From an uncultured Pseudodesulfovibrio sp. (lineage in GTDB: Bacteria; Desulfobacterota; Desulfovibrionia; Desulfovibrionales; Desulfovibrionaceae), in NCBI RefSeq assembly GCF_963662885.1, contig NZ_OY760065.1, positions 568,001-632,000 on the forward strand: DNA of 64,000 nt, given 5' to 3'. Numbering within the stretch: position 1 is the first letter of the stretch; the number at the start of each line of letters is the position of its first letter. Under the pieces are notes generated by a model. It saw nothing but the letters and a program-made list of their open reading frames with translations. It was not told the origin of the DNA and searched no databases. Position numbers and translations under genes: made by a program. Of this stretch, positions 27,425 to 36,306 are shown one piece after another.

Positions 27425-28285
27425 CTAACTCAAAGTATTCAAGGGAATTTCTTTCCCCTCGCGGACCATGCAAAACAGGGTCCAAACACGCTCAGCCTCG
27501 TCCTTTTTGCCTCTTTTTTCGCACCCTTGCATATATATCTCAACCTTTCTATGCAGCGAATCCAGGGCCAATTCGTGCTGCTTTTCGTCAAGTTTTCGAC
27601 TTTGCAGGATTTTTATCAGGGCACGAATACGATGCAGATCGGCGCACGGTACGCATACGGACAACTGATCCGGCCTGCCGCCGTGTTTGAGGGTCAGTGG
27701 TTCGCGAACCAACCCCACGGGAAAGTGCAGACAGGCGCGCAACCACATGTCGTAGTCCTCGCATGACGGCATGGCCGTATCGAACGGTCCCATGACTTCC
27801 CAGGCTGCTCGTGTGAACATGGTGCACGAGGGGCTGATCAGACACATCTCAAGCGCGGCTTCGAAAAACCACCCTTCGGGCTTGGCGTACCGGGCGGGCT
27901 GATTGACCCGCTTGCCGCCCCGATACCAGATTTCCTCGGTCTGGCAGATCTCGTAGCCATGCTCCGCCATGTAGGAAAGCTGGGTTTCAAGCTTGGTGGG
28001 CAGCCACTCGTCGTCGGAATCGAGCAAAGCCAGGATCTCGCCCCGACATTCCGCTATACCGGTATTGCGCGCTCCGGAAACCCCCTGGTTCTCCTGGCGG
28101 CGACAATAGATGCGCGGATCATCGAAACGGGCCAGGACTGCCTCGGTGTCGTCAGTCGACCCGTCGTCGATGATACGGCATTCCCAGTTCCCGTAGGTCT
28201 GGGCCAGGACGGATTCGAGCGCCCTGCCGAGGTACTCCGCCCGATTGTAAGTGGGCAGGATAATGGAAACCAGACTGTTTTTCAT
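27425..28285 (-). CDS. Family 2 glycosyltransferase
   Basis: 286 residues. SIILPTYNRAEYLGRALESV, IIDDGSTDDT, GVSGARNTGI and ILALLDSDDEW (DxD-like donor site) form the GT-A fold; CEDYDMWLR is the ED motif before the acceptor half. A cytoplasmic glycosyltransferase for surface polysaccharide or glycoprotein. Divergent from the next gene; starts are 71 bases apart. Confidence 0.88.
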   Translation of the reverse strand: MKNSLVSIILPTYNRAEYLGRALESVLAQTYGNWECRIIDDGSTDDTEAVLARFDDPRIYCRRQENQGVSGARNTGIAECRGEILALLDSDDEWLPTKLETQLSYMAEHGYEICQTEEIWYRGGKRVNQPARYAKPEGWFFEAALEMCLISPSCTMFTRAAWEVMGPFDTAMPSCEDYDMWLRACLHFPVGLVREPLTLKHGGRPDQLSVCVPCADLHRIRALIKILQSRKLDEKQHELALDSLHRKVEIYMQGCEKRGKKDEAERVWTLFCMVREGKEIPLNTLS

Positions 28286-28356
28286 GTATGTGAGCCTTGC
28301 CTTCGCCGTCGCGAACTGTCATGTTGTGTATCCAACAGTCCACCCAGGCGCAATCA

Positions 28357-29466
28357 ATGAGAATATTTCAAGTCATAAATGTCCGCTGGTTCAACGCGAC
28401 GGCGTGGTACGCCATCACTCTGAGCAAACTCCTGGCCGATGCGGGCCACGAGGTCCTGGTCCTTACCCAGGCCGGAACCCAGTCCGAGGCCGTGGCCCGA
28501 GAGGCCGGGCTGCAGACAGTTGCCGTGGACCTGAACACGACCAACCCCGTCCGCTTCGCTGCCGCCGCAAGGCATATCATACAACTGCTGCGGACGCACC
28601 GTCCGGATATCGTCAACTGCCACCGGGGGGAAGGCTTTTTCCTGTGGGGGCTGCTCAAGCTTTTCGGTTTCCACTACAAGCTGGTGCGAACCCGTGGGGA
28701 CCAGCGGCCGCCGCGTTCGGACGCCCTCAACCGCTGGCTCCATGCAGGCGTGGCCGACGCCGTGGTGGTAACCAACCGGCGCATGGCAGACTATTTCCTG
28801 CACAAGATGCGCACCCCCGGGCACGGCCTGTGGCTCATCCACGGCGGCGTGGACACCGTCAAATTCCACTTCGACCAGGCCGGACGCGACAGCGTCCGCA
28901 ACGAGTTCGGCTTCGGCCCCGACGACATGGTGGTCGGCTTGCTGGGCCGCTTCGATCGGGTCAAGGGCCACAAGGAGACCATCGAGGCTGTCGCCAGACT
29001 GCGGCAACGAGGCATGGACAATGTCCGCCTTTTCCTCATCGGATTCGACACGGCCATGACCAGCGATCAGATCAAGGCGCACATCCGTGATGCCGGGGTC
29101 GAGGATATCACCCGCATCAGCGGCAGACGCGACGACGTGAACGCCTGCATCAGCGCCCTGGACGTGGGTGTGGTCGCCTCCCTTTGGTCAGAGGCCATTG
29201 CCCGCTCGGCCCTGGAAATCATGGCAACCGACCGTCCGCTGGTATCCACCAACGTGGGCGTGATGCCTGATCTGGTGAATCCCCCCGTGTTGGTCGATCC
29301 GGAAGATGTGGAAGGCCTTGCCGAAGCCATCGGCGCGGTGGCCGAGAATGCGGATCTCCGGGATCAGGTCTTGAGCACGCAGAAGCGGACCATGTCCCAA
29401 CTCACCCTGGACGAATTCCTCAAACGGACCCTGAATCTCTACCAGAGCCTCGTGGACGGGGATTGA
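28357..29466 (+). CDS. Family 4-type glycosyltransferase (GT-B fold)
   Basis: 369 residues from ATG 28357; the frame is open to 28297 but the family begins at MRIFQVINVRW. The N-terminal domain has LSKLLADAGHEVLVLTQAG; the C-terminal domain has GVDTVKFHFD, VGLLGRFDRVKGHKETIEAV, the nucleotide-binding WSEAIARSALEIMAT and GVMPDLVNPP loop, typical of GT4. Sugar and acceptor not determined. Probably acts in the same surface pathway as the divergent GT2. Confidence 0.85.
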   Translation: MRIFQVINVRWFNATAWYAITLSKLLADAGHEVLVLTQAGTQSEAVAREAGLQTVAVDLNTTNPVRFAAAARHIIQLLRTHRPDIVNCHRGEGFFLWGLLKLFGFHYKLVRTRGDQRPPRSDALNRWLHAGVADAVVVTNRRMADYFLHKMRTPGHGLWLIHGGVDTVKFHFDQAGRDSVRNEFGFGPDDMVVGLLGRFDRVKGHKETIEAVARLRQRGMDNVRLFLIGFDTAMTSDQIKAHIRDAGVEDITRISGRRDDVNACISALDVGVVASLWSEAIARSALEIMATDRPLVSTNVGVMPDLVNPPVLVDPEDVEGLAEAIGAVAENADLRDQVLSTQKRTMSQLTLDEFLKRTLNLYQSLVDGD

Positions 29467-29471
29467 TCCGG

Positions 29472-30410
29472 TCAGCCGCCGAAGAGCTCCCGGGTTTTTG
29501 AAATCCTGTCGGCCACGGCCAGGACAGTCATGGCGTAACTTTCGGAGTGGTTGTAGCGGTAAAGGACCTTTTGTTTCTGCTCCTCGGTCATGGAATCTTT
29601 CCAGCCGTGTTCGGCCACGAAGTTGGCCATGGAGTAAAGCGCGTCCCGCGTATCGAAAAGGTCCACAAGTCCGTCGCCGGACCCGTCCCGACCGTAGTGC
29701 TCGGCACTGGTGGGCATGAACTGGCACAGCCCGATAGCCCCATACACGGAACTGCGGATGGTCAACGGATCCTGACCACTGGCCTGGGCGTAGCGAATCA
29801 GCGCCTTCAGCTCCTTGTAGGCCCAATCCCCCTTCTCTCTGGTCCGTTTTACGAGCCAGTCCATGATTTCGGCTGACGTGTCCACGTTATCGATGCGATC
29901 GCGTATGAGCTCGAAATCGCCGGCCAGGGCCATGGAGGCAAGGATGGTAAACGCGTTGTAATCGCCCACGGTCATGCCCAGGCGTGATTCGATGAGCATG
30001 AGCGCGGTCAGAATTTCGCCCGGCACTCCGTATTGCTCATGAATAAGAGTCAGCTCGGCCCGATGTTCCCGATAAAACGCATAAGCCCCGGCGATGAGCA
30101 ACGGGTTGAGGTAGCGATCCATGACCTGGGGTTCGGGCTGCGGCCCGGGCTTTCGGGCGGACAACTTGGTGTGGAGCAGCACATTCATCTTGCGGGCCAT
30201 GATCTCAGGCTGAAACTCAAGGTCCGGGCTGGAAAAGAAATAGGTAACCTTGCGCCGCTCCAGACCGTCGGCGGCCAGTCGGTCCACAAGAGGGGTCCAC
30301 AAGGATTCAGCCGCGGGCGACCCCGCCAGAGCCGAGCCAGCCAAGGCCAACACGCACAGGCCACAAAAGAAAACGGCGGCCAACGATGTTTCGATGGCCG
30401 CGCGTTTCAT
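29472..30410 (-). CDS. Lytic murein transglycosylase, MltB-like
   Basis: About 312 residues from ATG 30410; the frame is open to 30518 but would overlap the zinc-ribbon gene. A signal peptide precedes the AGSALAGS cleavage region. The catalytic glutamate is in LMLIESRLG, followed by FTILASMA and the MltB signature AIGLCQFMPTSAEHYG, then DLFDTRDALYSMANFV. Cleaves peptidoglycan strands to 1,6-anhydro products in the periplasm. Follows the zinc-ribbon gene; the ribosome site is AAGG. Confidence 0.85.
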   Translation of the reverse strand: MKRAAIETSLAAVFFCGLCVLALAGSALAGSPAAESLWTPLVDRLAADGLERRKVTYFFSSPDLEFQPEIMARKMNVLLHTKLSARKPGPQPEPQVMDRYLNPLLIAGAYAFYREHRAELTLIHEQYGVPGEILTALMLIESRLGMTVGDYNAFTILASMALAGDFELIRDRIDNVDTSAEIMDWLVKRTREKGDWAYKELKALIRYAQASGQDPLTIRSSVYGAIGLCQFMPTSAEHYGRDGSGDGLVDLFDTRDALYSMANFVAEHGWKDSMTEEQKQKVLYRYNHSESYAMTVLAVADRISKTRELFGG

Positions 30411-30429
30411 GCGCCTTTTTGGCTTTGCG

Positions 30430-30597
30430 TCAAATTCGGTCCATGGGCACAAAACCCATTTCCTCCTCGAAGTCCTCGTCCATTCTGGCCGAGAACTTAC
30501 TGAGATCGTAGACCTCACCGCATGTTGGGCACTTCAAAGTGACTTCGCGGCAGCCCCGGTATGCGGTCAGATCCTGACCGCATTTTTCGCACTCCAT
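30430..30597 (-). CDS. Small dual-CXXC zinc-ribbon-like protein
   Basis: About 55 residues: MECEKCGQDLTAYRGC, then REVTLKCPTCGEVYDLSKF, and an acidic tail. Two CXXC pairs about 20 residues apart would bind zinc or iron. All four positions are cysteine codons, so no selenocysteine is used, although related annotation families describe 'dual CXXC motif small (seleno)proteins'. The start is uncertain: ATG 30597 lacks a ribosome site; an AAGGAGG that overlaps the tolC stop could serve GTG 30636, giving 13 more residues. Lies between tolC and the MltB-like gene. Confidence 0.6.
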   Translation of the reverse strand: MECEKCGQDLTAYRGCREVTLKCPTCGEVYDLSKFSARMDEDFEEEMGFVPMDRI

Positions 30598-30640
30598 GCC
30601 CCGGGCTTGCCAGGTGCGTTTGCGACCCGAAAACACGGTG

Positions 30641-32020
30641 CTACTTGACCTCCTTGAGGCCAAGGTTCTTCTCGCCCATGGCCACGTAAAGAGCGGACAC
30701 GGCGGTTCCGTAGTCGGCCAGAGCCTGCGAAAGCTGGGCCTCGGCCATGCTCAACCGCTCCTGAGCGTTCAACACGTCGGTGTTGGTACCAACCTGAGCC
30801 TGGTAGCGGGCCACGGCCATACGGTAGGCTTCTTCAGCCGCCACAACGGACTTCTTGGCCACGGAGATGCGGTCGGCCGCCTCCTGCAGGTTCAGGATGG
30901 AGCTCTTGACCTCAAAGCCCGCGTTGAGCCGGGTATTCTCGAGATCGGCCTGCATCTGCTTGACCATCTCTTGGTACTGCTTGGATTCGTAGTAGTCAGA
31001 GCCCCACTGGAAGATGTCCATGGAGGCGTCCACGCCGGCCGTCCAGTACTCACCGGTAGACTCGGAGCGATAGCCGCTGCCGTTGACACCGGCGTCATCA
31101 CCGCGGGTAACGTAATCCCAGTGGCCGTTGACCGAGGGGTAGAAGCTGCTTTCGGCCATGGTAACGTCCTTCTCGGCCATCTCAACGCTCTTCTGCCCCA
31201 TGATCAGGTCGGGACGATGGTCGTAGGCACGAGTCAGGCACTCCTTGAGCGTCAGACCGAAAGGGATGTACTTCAATTCGCCGACATACTGGATCGGGGC
31301 TTCCAAGGGGACGTTCAGCAGCGTGTTGAGCTGAGCCTCCTGGGTGGAAACATTGTTGCGGGCGCTGAGGAGTTCCTGCCGCGCGGTGGCCAGATCAACC
31401 TCTGCATCCAGGACCTCGGCCTTGGGGCGCAGCCCGACTTCGTAGAAGGCGCTGGTCACCTTGAGCTGGGATTCCAGCCGAGCCACGGAGTCTTCGGCGC
31501 TCTTCACGTCCATGCGCGCCTTGAGCAGGGAAAGAAAGTTGGACTGGACGCTCTCGACCAGGGTCAGCTCCACGTCGGTCAGCTGGGCTTCGGAGGACTC
31601 GCGGTTCAACTTGGCCTTCTGCCAGTTGGCCAGGAGGTTGAAGCCCTGGAAGATCGGCTGGTCCAGGTTCACAGAGGCCACCCAGTCGCCTTCCTTGCCG
31701 CTATAGGTGTAGTCGCGGTTGTAATAGGTGTACCCGTAAGAACCGCTCAAGGTCGGTCCGAACTTGCCAAGCGCGGAGCGCTGGCCGTGCTGGGCACCGC
31801 GCAGCTGGGCACGGATGGCCTGCATGTTCGGATTGTACTCGAGGGCCCGCTGCACACATCGCTCCAGATCAAAGGGACCGGAGATATCATCGGTCGCACT
31901 TTTGTCCATTGCGGGGTCGGCGTCCACTGCGGGATCGGCGTCCTGGGCGAAAGCGAGTCCGGCCGACGCCATCAGGGCCGAGAGGATCAATGCCAGAAAC
32001 AATAACCGTGTGCGGTTCAT
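30641..32020 (-). CDS. TolC-family outer-membrane efflux protein
   Basis: 459 residues with a signal peptide (MNRTRLLFLALILSALMAS..., cleavage near AFAQ). The start of the mature part, FDLERCVQRALEYNPNMQA, and two roughly 200-residue repeats of long coiled-coil helices, each with RSALGKFGPTLSGSY or AESSFYPSVNGHWDY turns, are the outer-membrane efflux protein pattern. It would be the outer-membrane channel for type I secretion or multidrug efflux; no partner pump or adaptor is adjacent. A direct/inverted half-site array is upstream at 32052-32075. Confidence 0.9.
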   Translation of the reverse strand: MNRTRLLFLALILSALMASAGLAFAQDADPAVDADPAMDKSATDDISGPFDLERCVQRALEYNPNMQAIRAQLRGAQHGQRSALGKFGPTLSGSYGYTYYNRDYTYSGKEGDWVASVNLDQPIFQGFNLLANWQKAKLNRESSEAQLTDVELTLVESVQSNFLSLLKARMDVKSAEDSVARLESQLKVTSAFYEVGLRPKAEVLDAEVDLATARQELLSARNNVSTQEAQLNTLLNVPLEAPIQYVGELKYIPFGLTLKECLTRAYDHRPDLIMGQKSVEMAEKDVTMAESSFYPSVNGHWDYVTRGDDAGVNGSGYRSESTGEYWTAGVDASMDIFQWGSDYYESKQYQEMVKQMQADLENTRLNAGFEVKSSILNLQEAADRISVAKKSVVAAEEAYRMAVARYQAQVGTNTDVLNAQERLSMAEAQLSQALADYGTAVSALYVAMGEKNLGLKEVK

Positions 32021-32118
32021 ATTAGGATTCCTGCCTGAAATTGCACGTTAAGTTGAACTATCAACAATCATCAACCCAAATATTTAACGACTTTTTCTAG
32101 AGGTCGCAAGATAAAACG

Positions 32119-32910
32119 TCATCCGTTACGTAAAGCGGCACAATCCGACGGGTCGCCCTGGAGCTTCTCCAGGGTATGCCGGAAAGTCGGCAGCAGAGGT
32201 TCCAGACACTCGGCCACGGCCTTTGGACTGCCGGGCATATTGACGATCAGCGCGTTGCCCAGGGTCCCTGCCACGGCTCGGGAAATGGCTCCATGCGGGG
32301 TCTTTGCCAGGCTGGCCGCAGTCATGGCCCGCTCGTAACCGGGCAGCCGTTTTTCGATGACAGCCAATGTAGCCTCGGGTGAAACATCCCGGGGAGCCAC
32401 GCCCGTACCACCGGTAGTAAGAATGAGATCAAATCCCTGGTTCAGAGCCAGATCAACCAAAAGGCCCTTGAGCTGCGCCGTCTCGTCCGGAATGATGAAC
32501 CCCTGCACCGTGTTGAGCTCAAGGATCTCACCAACGAGTTTGCCGACCAGCGGACCGGATTCGTCCACCCGCTCGCCCCGCGCGCCTTTGTCGCTGAGGG
32601 TGATCCAGGCCAGGGCGTACCCGGTGCGCGAGACCTCAAACTCCCCACTCCCCTTTGCCACGTCCTCCATGGCTTCGAGTTGATACAGGGGGCGCGAGGA
32701 AGCACCGGCCCCCTCGGGAAGCCAGACAGCCGAACGGACCATGAAGGCCCCACTCTCCCCACCCAAGCGGTCGCCAACGCGCAAACCCGGCCGGACCGTA
32801 TCCATGGTCAAAGCCAGAGGAGGCAGATTGCCGGAGTCCGAGCAGAGATAGACAAGACCGCCCTTTTTCACCGGGGCGGTCAGAGTGAGATTCAGTTTCT
32901 TGCAGGACAT
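32119..32910 (-). CDS. MoaB/Mog-family molybdopterin biosynthesis protein with N-terminal extension
   Basis: 263 residues from ATG 32910, after AGGGAG; the frame is open to 33135 but would overlap the DUF1614 gene. About the last 155 residues are the MoCF-biosynthesis domain: DSLSDKGARGERVDESGP-like start (LSDKGARGERVDESG), ILTTGGTGVAPRDVSPEAT and NALIVNMPGSPKAV. The N-terminal 95 residues are an added domain not recognised. Adenylates molybdopterin or a related step, supplying Mo/W cofactor for formate dehydrogenases and other enzymes; it fits the Mo/W transport genes 10 kb downstream. Confidence 0.88.
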   Translation of the reverse strand: MSCKKLNLTLTAPVKKGGLVYLCSDSGNLPPLALTMDTVRPGLRVGDRLGGESGAFMVRSAVWLPEGAGASSRPLYQLEAMEDVAKGSGEFEVSRTGYALAWITLSDKGARGERVDESGPLVGKLVGEILELNTVQGFIIPDETAQLKGLLVDLALNQGFDLILTTGGTGVAPRDVSPEATLAVIEKRLPGYERAMTAASLAKTPHGAISRAVAGTLGNALIVNMPGSPKAVAECLEPLLPTFRHTLEKLQGDPSDCAALRNG

Positions 32911-32927
32911 GGTTTCTCCCTTGGTTA

Positions 32928-33659
32928 TCAGGCCAGCAGGACCGACAGGATGCCCGCGACGAATACGCCACCGAAAGTACCCGGACCGCCGATGGAAACC
33001 AACGGCGAGCCAACCTGGTTGCGAAAACGCGGCACCAGGAGCGGAACGACGTTGCCTCCTAGCACAGCCCCCATGGTCCCGGCCACATAAGCGGCCACCG
33101 GGCGATACTCGAGGGGCACGAAAAAGAAGACGCACAAAAAGGTAATCAGGGCGGGCAGGACCAATGGAATACGCATGCCGGTGAACGGGTCAGGCTTTGA
33201 CATCGCGTAGCAGCCGGCCGCAACCATCAGCAGGACGAATCCGATCCAGGGGTAGACCCCGCCCGCCTGAAATATCATGTGTTGGCGAATGATGAAAGTG
33301 ATGCTCAACAGCAAAGGCATGATAAATCCGCCCACATTCAAGGCAAAGACCTGCTTTTTGAGCTCGCTTGCGGCCTCTTCCTCGATACGTACCGGGCGCC
33401 CCGCCTCGTCCATGCCGAAGCTGAAGGAACGGGGCTTGGAGACCACCACAAGACGCTCGCTGGTGTGAACCGGAATGTTGATCATCCGGCCGAGCAGGAT
33501 GGCGATAAGCATAAGCACGCCCTGGGCCGGAGTCAGCCCCAATTTGGAAAAGGCGTCGGCCACCAGGGATACCGGTAAAAAGATGAACAGAAAGAAAAGC
33601 GCCACAAGCAAGAGCAGCGCGGGAATGATACCACCGGAATATTGAAAATAGGGATTCAT
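32928..33659 (-). CDS. DUF1614-type integral membrane protein
   Basis: 243 residues from ATG 33659 (AAAGG eight bases before). About seven hydrophobic helices; a cytoplasmic loop contains charged residues (FSFGMDEAGRPVRIEEE). The end, PLVSIGGPGTFGGVFVAGIL, resembles the conserved C-terminus of DUF1614 proteins. Function unknown; possibly a transporter or membrane stress protein. Precedes the Mog-like gene by 17 bases on the same strand, so the two may be one transcript. Confidence 0.65.
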   Translation of the reverse strand: MNPYFQYSGGIIPALLLLVALFFLFIFLPVSLVADAFSKLGLTPAQGVLMLIAILLGRMINIPVHTSERLVVVSKPRSFSFGMDEAGRPVRIEEEAASELKKQVFALNVGGFIMPLLLSITFIIRQHMIFQAGGVYPWIGFVLLMVAAGCYAMSKPDPFTGMRIPLVLPALITFLCVFFFVPLEYRPVAAYVAGTMGAVLGGNVVPLLVPRFRNQVGSPLVSIGGPGTFGGVFVAGILSVLLA

Positions 33660-33694
33660 GTATTGCACCTTTTATGGGGATATGCCCGGACCGG

Positions 33695-33724
33695 TTGCTT
33701 TTGCTTTTATCCCGACCCTATAGT
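33695..33724 (+). promoter_or_regulatory. Candidate sigma-70 promoter for rfbA
   Basis: TTGCTT (33695-33700), 18 bases, TATAGT (33719-33724), about 73 bases before the rfbA start. Confidence 0.5.
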
Positions 33725-33796
33725 AAGGCAATGTCCATGCAGTTGGGGTGTATCCTAACTTGAAATCGAAGTAAATCAAAGCACTCAGAGGCATAT

Positions 33797-34678
33797 ATGA
33801 AAGGCATCATCCTCGCGGGCGGCTCCGGCACCCGGCTTCATCCCCTGACCAGGGTGGTCAGCAAGCAACTGCTGCCGGTCTATGACAAACCTATGATCTA
33901 CTATCCCCTGTCCACACTGATGCTGGCGGACATTCGGGATATCCTGATCATCTCCACCCCGCACGACCTGCCGAACTTTGAAAAGCTGCTGGGCGACGGT
34001 TCCCAACTCGGCTTGAACCTGACCTATCGCGAACAACCCCGGCCCGAGGGGTTGGCCCAGGCCTTTCTCATCGGCGAGGATTTCATCGGCAACGACAACG
34101 TCTGCCTGGTTCTTGGCGACAACATCTTCCACGGTCACGGGCTGGGGTCCATACTCAAATCGGCTGGGCGACTTGAAAAAGGAGGCCTAGTCTTTGCCTA
34201 CCTGGTCAAAGACCCGGAACGTTACGGCGTGGTGGAATTCGATCGCGACTTCAAGGCCTTGTCCATCGAGGAGAAACCCGCCAAACCCAAATCCAAATAC
34301 GCGGTCACCGGATTGTATTTCTACGACAACGACGTCATCGGCATGGCCAAGTCATTGAAGCCTTCTGCCCGTGGCGAACTCGAAATAACGGATATCAACA
34401 AGCTCTATCTTGAACGCGGCGACCTGGAAGTACAGACTCTGGGCCGGGGGTACGCCTGGCTCGACATGGGCACCCACGAATCCCTGCACGGGGCGTCCGG
34501 CTTCGTCCGCGCGGTTCAGGCCCGGCAGGGTTATGTCATTTCCAGCCCTGAGGAAATCGCCTACCGCAGGGCCTTCATCTCACGGGATCAGCTCCTGTTC
34601 CTGGCGGCGGCCATGAGCAACAACGAGTACGGCCAGTACCTCCTGGAAGTGGCCAAGGAGGAACCCGGCATTTTCTAG
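33797..34678 (+). CDS. rfbA: Glucose-1-phosphate thymidylyltransferase
   Basis: 293 residues. Makes dTDP-glucose from glucose-1-phosphate and dTTP for dTDP-rhamnose. The opening GIILAGGSGTRLHPLT and KQLLPVYDKPMIYYPLSTLM are the nucleotidyl-transfer and substrate loops; LVLGDNIFHG, YGVVEFD, SIEEKPAKPKSKYA and LEITDINKLYL follow as in RmlA. GAGG seven bases before ATG. It stands alone, with no rfbBCD beside it, and ends before a strong hairpin. Confidence 0.96.
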   Translation: MKGIILAGGSGTRLHPLTRVVSKQLLPVYDKPMIYYPLSTLMLADIRDILIISTPHDLPNFEKLLGDGSQLGLNLTYREQPRPEGLAQAFLIGEDFIGNDNVCLVLGDNIFHGHGLGSILKSAGRLEKGGLVFAYLVKDPERYGVVEFDRDFKALSIEEKPAKPKSKYAVTGLYFYDNDVIGMAKSLKPSARGELEITDINKLYLERGDLEVQTLGRGYAWLDMGTHESLHGASGFVRAVQARQGYVISSPEEIAYRRAFISRDQLLFLAAAMSNNEYGQYLLEVAKEEPGIF

Positions 34679-34718
34679 CCCGGTTTCTTCCCAGCCTGAC
34701 TGCCCAAAGTACGTAAAC

Positions 34719-34762
34719 AGCGAAGCCGCTTCCCCCTACACAAGGAAGCGGCTTCGCTTTGA
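34719..34762. terminator. Terminator after rfbA
   Basis: A 15-bp perfect stem (34719-34733 with 34744-34758, GCGAAGCCGCTTCC type) with an 10-base loop. The T-run is short (TTT), so it may be a structural hairpin as much as an intrinsic terminator. It also precedes the end of the small minus-strand gene. Confidence 0.7.
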
Positions 34763-34798
34763 AAGAGAGACACGGCTTGGAGGCCGCGTCGTGACGTT

Positions 34799-34942
34799 CT
34801 AGTGATGGTCGCTGTGCATGGCCTCGCGCACGCGAATGATACCGATGGTGAGAATCCAGGCCAGGTAGATGAAAATCAGGGAAACACCGACAAAGCCGGG
34901 TCCGGAACTCTGAGCCATACCGTGAAACAGTTCGCCAATCAT
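34799..34942 (-). CDS. Small single-pass membrane protein, 47 residues
   Basis: ATG at 34942 with GGAGGAATAAC immediately before it, an ideal ribosome site, and an open frame to TAG at 34799-34801. The protein is about 47 residues: MIGELFHGMAQSSGPGFVGV, then SLIFIYLAWILTIGIIRV as one membrane helix, then REAMHSDHH with a His/Asp-rich tail. No family recognised. The histidine-rich end could bind metal. Upstream of it, divergent from the PilZ gene, is a 255-base gap that probably holds its promoter. Confidence 0.7.
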   Translation of the reverse strand: MIGELFHGMAQSSGPGFVGVSLIFIYLAWILTIGIIRVREAMHSDHH

Positions 34943-35198
34943 GTTATTCCTCCTCGATCACCCTTTTAGCTTGAAAAGATGTATCTTATTGCCCCTCAAA
35001 TCGGCTTGTTGTCAACCCCATTTCACCATTTGCCCGATCCCTTCATCTCCACTATAGGCACCTGTGTGACCGTGGCAACGACATGGCAGGCGATGTGATT
35101 CGGGGCGCACGCTCCACCCCGCCCATGGCTTGTCAGGGCCTACGCTTTCCCCTACTATTGTTCCGCAAACGAACAACCCATTCAACAAGCGGCGAACC

Positions 35199-35768
35199 AT
35201 GGGCATTCTGGATTCACTGGGCAGGATATTCTCCAAGTCCGGCAAACAAAGCGCCACCCAAAAGGGCAAGACGGTTGAACTGACTACCGAGTCAGGCAAG
35301 TCGGTCTCCCCTTCCGGCAAGGCCCCCAAAAAGCAGGTTCGGGACGAAGTCTACCATGCCGGAGTTGAAGACGAGGGAGAACTCGGCTTCAGCATTACCA
35401 TCAAAGATGGGAAGATCACCAAACGCAAGGCGTTCAGGATTACCGTGGAAGGCCTGGCGGCATTCATCCCCCGTCTGGGAAAAACCTTTCCGGTATCCGA
35501 CATCAGCGCCTCGGGCCTCGGCTTCCATTTTCAAAAACCGCGGATCAAGTGCGGCGTGAATATCAAGATGGACCTGCTGATCAATGGAGGACGGGAGGTG
35601 GAAGGCGTTCTCTGCAAGGTCATGCGCCATGAACGCGGCATTGTCGGCTGCGCCTTCGTGGACCTTGACCGCAAGCAGGACGATGCAATCGGCCGTATCG
35701 TTCTGGAGGGCGAGAAGCAACTTGCCGCCCGGCGCACCCTGGCCAGAAAACGGAAAGACCGGCCCTAA
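35199..35768 (+). CDS. PilZ-domain protein
   Basis: 189 residues from ATG 35199; the frame is open further but the sequence MGILDSLGRIFSK is the natural start. Residues about 80-185 form a PilZ domain: the c-di-GMP-binding RxxxR is RKAFR and the second motif is DISASGLGFHF (D/NxSxxG). Thus c-di-GMP binding is likely. The N-terminal 65 residues are charged and disordered. Stop overlaps the stop of the convergent minus-strand gene by four bases. Confidence 0.85.
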   Translation: MGILDSLGRIFSKSGKQSATQKGKTVELTTESGKSVSPSGKAPKKQVRDEVYHAGVEDEGELGFSITIKDGKITKRKAFRITVEGLAAFIPRLGKTFPVSDISASGLGFHFQKPRIKCGVNIKMDLLINGGREVEGVLCKVMRHERGIVGCAFVDLDRKQDDAIGRIVLEGEKQLAARRTLARKRKDRP

Positions 35769-36142
35769 AGGCCGGCCCGTTCGCGCAATTCCCCTATAAA
35801 TACGTCGAGGTCGTTGGGCTCGCCCGGCTTGTGGTCCTCAGGATAAAGCAAAGCGGTCATGAAAAAGACCGAGCCAATACGCAGTGCCGTGCTGGCGCTC
35901 ATGGAGAACTGCTCCAGCTTGCTGGCCACGCCGTCCGCCTGTTCATTGGGCAGCCGTTCGACCAGGACCCAGGAGTTCTCGGCAAGACCGGCCAGCAGTT
36001 TGGCCTTTTTCTCCAGACACGCCTGAAAAGCGGTCTGCCCGCCTTCGGCCAGTGCGTTTTCTCCGTCGATCTCGATGCGCTTCACGTCGGCGCTCATATT
36101 TTCAAGAAAGGTTATCAATTCCTGCAAGGCATCGTTGGACAT
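35765..36142 (-). CDS. Conserved hypothetical helical protein
   Basis: 125 residues, mainly helical, with ENMSADVKRIEIDGENAL and FSMSASTALRIGSVFF. ATG at 36142 follows AGGAG. No family recognised. It converges on the PilZ gene and overlaps it by four bases at the stops. A cytoplasmic protein; function unknown. Confidence 0.65.
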   Translation of the reverse strand: MSNDALQELITFLENMSADVKRIEIDGENALAEGGQTAFQACLEKKAKLLAGLAENSWVLVERLPNEQADGVASKLEQFSMSASTALRIGSVFFMTALLYPEDHKPGEPNDLDVFIGELRERAGL

Positions 36143-36306
36143 GATGATCTCCTATTTTTTCATGGAAGCATAGCCGCGAAACTCTTTGAAAACAAGGGCG
36201 TGCGCAGCCGAAGAACGCAATGCGGACCGGTAAATCCGCTTTACACGAAGGCCAAGAGGTTTTACCTCATTGGCTCCCGGAACCAGAACATCCAAGGAGA
36301 CTCGAA

